From NCBI GenBank assembly GCA_016764955.1, contig JAESQZ010000151.1, forward strand, positions 1 to 9,281: a stretch of DNA of 9,281 bases. The letters are read 5' to 3'. The translations under genes and the position numbers were made by a program. Shown in pieces: positions 6,169 through 9,281 of this stretch. Under the pieces are notes generated by a model that worked only from the letters and a program-made list of their open reading frames with translations, was not told the origin of the DNA and searched no databases. The DNA is from Deltaproteobacteria bacterium. GTDB taxonomy: Bacteria > Myxococcota > UBA727 > JABDBI01. The first letter of the stretch is position 1. Each line of letters starts with the position of its first letter.

Positions 6169-8115
6169 TCATTTCGAAAGTGCACCCCCACCAGCAGGAG
6201 GTTGTTTACGAGTTCTATAATCACGAAAAACGTTTTGAATCTTTGTGGCCGCTTCATTTTCACGTCTTTTATCGTTTTGGTCTAAAACAGCTCGAATAGT
6301 TTTTGAGTCTAGATCAGGGTTATGTTTTTTAAGATAGGCATACTCCAAAGCCCGTCTGATATTAAGAATACCTTTGCCCCAGTATTCAGGCTCATATCGA
6401 CGCACGATTACGTTTGATACATTTGGTGGCACGGGAGCATTTGGGCCAATAATATGAATAGGTACTTCTTTAGGTCTATGAACCCAAAAATCTTGTTCAG
6501 CGGATTCTACAAGACATTCATTGAGATCCTCTGCTTTACTATCTGGTCCAAGTATTTGGTGAACTAGCGCTGCCGCCCCCGTTACCACGGGTGCTGACAT
6601 AGAGGTTCCTGAGAATTCCTGGGTTTTTGTATCACTTACATCTGAAAGCACTTTTGAACCTAAAGTCCATAAGAAATGGTTATAGATATGAGGATTTTTT
6701 CCAGGGCGATTAGAGTAGGAGGCGCGCACATTGCCAGCATCGAGAGCACCACTAAGAATGAGCTGAGCTCGTTTACTCTCTGGAAGATTGTCATAGAAAG
6801 CTTGATCTGCCATTCGGTTTGGTAGGTCAGCAACTGGATAATCTAGTGATAGACCTTTGTTGCCAGCGGTTTTGACGATCAGGGCTTGGGTCTTCAATAA
6901 TTCAGATAAGAAGGGAACTAAACTAATAGCAGGCGAACTGCCCAGTGAGACATTAATGATTTTTGAATCTCTTGGAATGCTGGGATGAGGGGTTCCGGCT
7001 ATCTTGTCAGCTAAGATTTTATAGGCTCCAAACATAGAACTATTATGTAGAGGCCGTTTCGATAGGCTGCTGTTAGGGGCAATTTGTTTACAAATTCCCG
7101 ATACATGAAACTCATGGAAATCATCTGCCATTTCATCACAAACTAAGATAGGAGAGCCTTCTCCCGTGATTCCCTTTGTGTGAGCAAACTGAAGTGCACC
7201 TGAAAATTGTGCAACTGATGAGTTGCGCTTGAAGAGTGAAGTAATTTCATCAAGAGTTTCTCTTCCAAACAAAACTGAAAGAGCACTTTGTATATTCTCA
7301 CTCCCCATCAGCGAATTTCTTTCTTCATCGATTTTGCGAACAATTTCAGAGCGGATTACACTTAGAAAGGAACTAAGTTGCTCGAAGTTAGGTTTGTGTT
7401 CAAAATTTGTTGGAAATCGATTGGCTTGAAAAGCTTTATAGTTCTCGATAAGCTCTCGTAATGTATTTGTGCTGAGGTAATTCTGAAAAGCGTCAGTGGG
7501 CTGGTATTTAGAAGTAGATTTTTCTTCCTTATTCCAAGCATCAAGCCGGCTTAGACATCTATCCAGAGTTGCCTGAGGAGGGGCATCTGAGCGCATGGGA
7601 TCAGGAGTGTTCTCAGACAGAGGAGAACCTCCCAATTCCTCATTAACTTTGTTTTTTTTCTTTCGAAGCTCATATTTGTCTATCTGAGCAGTCTCAATTA
7701 GATCGAGTATTTCATGGTTACTTTGCCGGGCGTGATGTAAGGAATCACCGGAAAGATAGCTCCAAACGGAAAAGGGGAGTTTCTTTTCCTGCTCGGTAAA
7801 TATGCGATGCAGATGCTCTAACTGTTCGAAGCTTTTAGCTTTGAGTTGTTCTCTGGCTTTATCCCAGTCGCCAATGATGTCAGGGAGCTGAGCGCGCAGG
7901 CCTTTATCCGAGAGCTTTTTAAAATGCTTTTCGAGGTCTTCTGGATCTGTAAGCAGTGAAATAGGCGAGGGGACAGATTGCTCCTTATGGGGAATCCCTG
8001 TATCGGCTTTTGGAAAGCCTTTGCCTACTTCAAGAGAAGGTTCAGCTTCGAGAAGATGCTCTGGCTCAGGACCTCCACCCCTGGGTCCAAATATACGTTC
8101 GAATAAATTTGGCAT
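6169..8115 (-). CDS. Subtilisin-like (S8) serine protease with C-terminal IQ motif
   Basis: This 648-residue protein has a subtilisin-type peptidase domain in its second half. Seen in the sequence: probable catalytic Asp327 (ILVCDEM), His337 (HEFHVSGI), oxyanion Asn419 (VKTAGNKG) and Ser505 (FSGTSMSAP). Only 10 residues separate Asp and His, against about 32 in subtilisin, so the intervening loop is almost gone. Residues 1-300 are hydrophilic, mostly helical and unrecognised, with a Pro/Glu-rich patch near 11-50 and the Lys-rich RKKKNK at 151-156. There is no signal peptide or membrane segment. The C-terminus holds AATKIQNVFRDYRTRK (622-637), which fits the calmodulin-binding IQ consensus IQxxxRxxxxR, and then a Gly-rich tail. 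The ATG is supported by AAAAGGG about 9 bases upstream. The kfrA-like gene ends 52 bp before it and the recombinase follows after 58 bp. Known families support a protease; delivery into a host cell and calmodulin control are inference. An alternative is an intracellular bacterial protease whose IQ-like helix serves another purpose. Confidence 0.9.
   Translation of the reverse strand: MPNLFERIFGPRGGGPEPEHLLEAEPSLEVGKGFPKADTGIPHKEQSVPSPISLLTDPEDLEKHFKKLSDKGLRAQLPDIIGDWDKAREQLKAKSFEQLEHLHRIFTEQEKKLPFSVWSYLSGDSLHHARQSNHEILDLIETAQIDKYELRKKKNKVNEELGGSPLSENTPDPMRSDAPPQATLDRCLSRLDAWNKEEKSTSKYQPTDAFQNYLSTNTLRELIENYKAFQANRFPTNFEHKPNFEQLSSFLSVIRSEIVRKIDEERNSLMGSENIQSALSVLFGRETLDEITSLFKRNSSVAQFSGALQFAHTKGITGEGSPILVCDEMADDFHEFHVSGICKQIAPNSSLSKRPLHNSSMFGAYKILADKIAGTPHPSIPRDSKIINVSLGSSPAISLVPFLSELLKTQALIVKTAGNKGLSLDYPVADLPNRMADQAFYDNLPESKRAQLILSGALDAGNVRASYSNRPGKNPHIYNHFLWTLGSKVLSDVSDTKTQEFSGTSMSAPVVTGAAALVHQILGPDSKAEDLNECLVESAEQDFWVHRPKEVPIHIIGPNAPVPPNVSNVIVRRYEPEYWGKGILNIRRALEYAYLKKHNPDLDSKTIRAVLDQNDKRRENEAATKIQNVFRDYRTRKQPPAGGGALSK
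6205..6255 (-). other. IQ (calmodulin-binding-like) motif at the protease C-terminus
   Basis: Codons 621-637 of the protease read EAATKIQNVFRDYRTRK. Ile626, Gln627, Arg631 and Arg636 occupy the four key positions of IQxxxRxxxxR, and the flanking Ala-Ala and Lys-Ile also match typical IQ helices. In eukaryotes this helix binds calmodulin or myosin light chains. Bacteria lack calmodulin. Some secreted bacterial effectors use such a helix to be switched on by host calmodulin; Legionella SidJ is the best-known case. Confidence 0.65.
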
Positions 8116-8167
8116 TTTAATACACCCTTTTCATAGCAATTTTCAGGCTATTACTCTTTCGAGACAC

Positions 8168-9103
8168 TCAGTCTGCTGCTTTAACTTTAGCAGGTTTCTT
8201 TTTCGAGGAGGGGCGCCTTTTTAAAATATTGCGCATCACTTTTTCAAGTCTCGCAAAATCAGCTTTCCAGGCAGGTTCTTGAGAATTGGCAGTTTTCAGC
8301 AGCTTTTCTAGTCTAGCGAACTCTTGCTCATAGTTAGGCTGCCTTGCTGTTTGTTCTGCAATAAGCTTATGCAGCTTGGTAAACTCGCTTTTTAAGCTAG
8401 CCTCTTTTTGGGCCTCTGCTTTTTCTTTTAATTTCGCCAGTTGTTTTTTAAGCGCTTTATTTTCGGACTCAAAAATCTTGGCTTCTGTTTTAGACTCGTT
8501 GACTTGCTCACTGAGCGCATGGCCCTGATCGTGCAGCTTGTCTTCTAGCTTGCTTATTTGCTTGCTGTAGTTTTTTTTAAGCTCAGATAAGAGTGTTTGG
8601 CTGTTTTCTAGGCGCAAATTAAGCTCTCGGGCTTCAGTTTGTTTATCGGCCAGCTCTACTTCTAGATCTTCATGCTTGGCTTGGAGAATTTGATGTTCTT
8701 GTTTTAAATTCTCGAGTTTTTGAAGCTCGGTTTCTAGGCTTAAGACTAATTCTTGGTTTTGACCTGTAAGCTCTTCGACTTTGCTCTCTGAGTCAGATTG
8801 GATGCTTGTGATTTTTTCTTGGGTTTCTTGCTGGATTTGCTCATAGACTAGACTCACCGCTCGGCTGATGGGATCTGCCTGTTGCTCAGCGTCTGCGATG
8901 GTTTTCTCAGAAATACCCCGGCTTTCTTTCCAGGTTTTTCGGTATTTGTAGATTTCGTTTGGGCTGCCTTTTTTGTACCCCAGTTTTAAGAGGTGCTCTC
9001 GAATCTGATCGCCTTTTAGGGCTTCCAGGGTGGCGTTTAAGGCCCATAAATCATCACAAGCTTGCCAAACTTCGTGTTCTCTTCTTGTTCTCGCTGCGTC
9101 CAT
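8168..9103 (-). CDS. KfrA-like DNA-binding coiled-coil protein
   Basis: This is a 311-residue soluble protein. Residues about 8-75 resemble the KfrA N-terminal DNA-binding domain (VWQACDDLWALN...IREHLLKLGYKKGSPNEIYKYRKTW). Residues about 88-240 are a long, strongly heptad-patterned coiled coil rich in Glu, Lys, Leu and Gln. Residues 240-292 hold three 21-residue repeats sharing the core F(A/T)(R/K)L(E/H)K. The tail from 295 is Lys/Arg/Pro-rich (RRPSSKKKPAKVK) and could bind DNA nonspecifically. KfrA proteins are typical of plasmids, where they bind their own promoter and help organise or partition plasmid DNA; this gene is likely a relative, not a strict orthologue. The ATG at 9103 lacks a clear Shine-Dalgarno sequence. 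Upstream palindromes at 9139-9173 are plausible operators for autoregulation. The protease gene follows by 52 bp, so the two are probably co-transcribed. Confidence 0.75.
   Translation of the reverse strand: MDAARTRREHEVWQACDDLWALNATLEALKGDQIREHLLKLGYKKGSPNEIYKYRKTWKESRGISEKTIADAEQQADPISRAVSLVYEQIQQETQEKITSIQSDSESKVEELTGQNQELVLSLETELQKLENLKQEHQILQAKHEDLEVELADKQTEARELNLRLENSQTLLSELKKNYSKQISKLEDKLHDQGHALSEQVNESKTEAKIFESENKALKKQLAKLKEKAEAQKEASLKSEFTKLHKLIAEQTARQPNYEQEFARLEKLLKTANSQEPAWKADFARLEKVMRNILKRRPSSKKKPAKVKAAD
8228..8386 (-). repeat. Three 21-residue repeats inside the KfrA-like protein
   Basis: Residues 240-260, 261-281 and 282-292 begin EFTKLHKL, EFARLEKL and DFARLEKV at exact 21-residue spacing. 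The first two share a Pro then aromatic (PNY, PAW) just before the next unit. Twenty-one residues are three heptads, so this may be a structural extension of the coiled coil or a protein-binding repeat. The third copy is cut short by the basic tail. Confidence 0.7.
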
Positions 9104-9138
9104 ACGGTGTTTGTATCACGACGTTGGTTTTAAAATCA

Positions 9139-9184
9139 AATCATACTATGTCGTAGTATGAAATAGTATGATTAAAAAACTACG
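9139..9184. promoter_or_regulatory. Palindrome cluster upstream of the kfrA-like gene (probable operator)
   Basis: AATCATACTAT (9139-9149) and ATAGTATGATT (9163-9173) form a perfect 11-bp inverted repeat. A middle copy, TAGTATG (9154-9160), also pairs with CATACTA (9142-9148). The two TAGTATG copies (9154-9160, 9164-9170) are direct repeats exactly 10 bp apart, one helical turn. CGTAGT (9152-9157) is mirrored by ACTACG (9179-9184). Overlapping inverted and direct copies of one 7-mer on one helical face are typical of a repressor operator. Its place 36 bp before the kfrA-like start suggests autoregulation. A possible minus-strand promoter (TTGATT, 18 bp, TACAAA) lies just downstream of it. Confidence 0.6.
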
Positions 9185-9189
9185 AAATG

Positions 9190-9213
9190 CGCTGATAACG
9201 CATATTATCAGCG
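9190..9213. other. Symmetric 9-6-9 bp site, possible tyrosine-recombinase core site
   Basis: CGCTGATAA (9190-9198) and TTATCAGCG (9205-9213) are perfect inverted arms around a 6-bp centre, CGCATA. The arrangement ATAA, 6 bp, TTAT is that of Xer dif/cer-type core sites, where the recombinases bind the two arms and exchange strands across the 6-bp centre. Outside these inner bases the arms do not match E. coli dif well, and they are more symmetric than dif. It could equally be an operator or an RNA hairpin; there is no U-run for a terminator. No second copy was found in the window. Confidence 0.45.
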
Positions 9214-9281
9214 AAACATATGTGGGGTGAACAGAATCTAAAACATGCCGATACAGTTAGGTATGGGTAGTCCTGTACAAA

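Noticed and set aside
6152..6198. Inverted repeat CCTGCTG (6152-6158) / CAGCAGG (6192-6198) around the protease stop codon, considered as a terminator.
   Set aside because: There is a long loop, half of it is Pro/Gly coding sequence of the protease tail, and no T-run follows on the minus strand. Read-through into the recombinase gene is more likely.
9180..9281. A minus-strand frame entering from the right edge and open for about 33 codons down to TAG at 9180-9182.
   Set aside because: It runs through the symmetric 9-6-9 site, resembles no family I know, and is short enough to be chance.
9245..9281. A plus-strand ATG at 9245 open to the end of the window (MPIQLGMGSPVQ), possibly a gene divergent from the kfrA-like gene.
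   Set aside because: Only 12 codons are visible and the nearest GGGGTGA is about 14 bases away, too far for a convincing ribosome site. It remains possible but unsupported.

Overview
The window looks like a bacterial chromosome or large replicon of moderate-to-low GC, probably from a proteobacterium that lives in association with a eukaryotic host. The lineage is not certain. The hints are a dispersed double-hairpin intergenic repeat of the 'CCCGGGATCCAG ... CTGGACCCCGG' kind at the left edge, a Xer-like recombinase, a plasmid-type KfrA-like gene, and a protease carrying a eukaryote-like calmodulin-binding IQ motif. No rRNA, tRNA, CRISPR array or complete insertion sequence was seen.

Layout: 1-72 is the dispersed repeat. 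146-3652 (+) encodes a single-chain E2-E1 type 2-oxoglutarate dehydrogenase (Kgd/OdhA architecture, best known from actinobacteria), a TCA-cycle enzyme. It converges on, and overlaps by 14 bp, the minus-strand locus 3639-4954. That locus is an AAA ATPase of the DUF4143 family, split by what looks like a one-base deletion in a Trp codon, and it has a good promoter of its own. Next, all on the minus strand, come a tyrosine recombinase (5034-6110), a large intracellular-type subtilisin-like protease (6169-8115) and a KfrA-like DNA-binding coiled-coil protein (8168-9103). The region 9104-9281 holds a cluster of palindromes and a symmetric 9-6-9 bp site resembling a tyrosine-recombinase core site.

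How the genes fit together: the kfrA-like gene, the protease and the recombinase are read in the same direction with gaps of only 52 and 58 bp, so they can be transcribed together from the palindrome-rich region upstream of the kfrA-like gene. My reading (inference) is that 3639-9281 is accessory DNA inserted beside a housekeeping gene. Its most interesting cargo is the protease, which has a complete Ser/His/Asp/Asn set, an unusually short Asp-His spacing, no signal peptide, and a C-terminal IQ motif matching IQxxxRxxxxR. It could be a host-delivered, calmodulin-regulated protease, but the sequence alone does not prove that.
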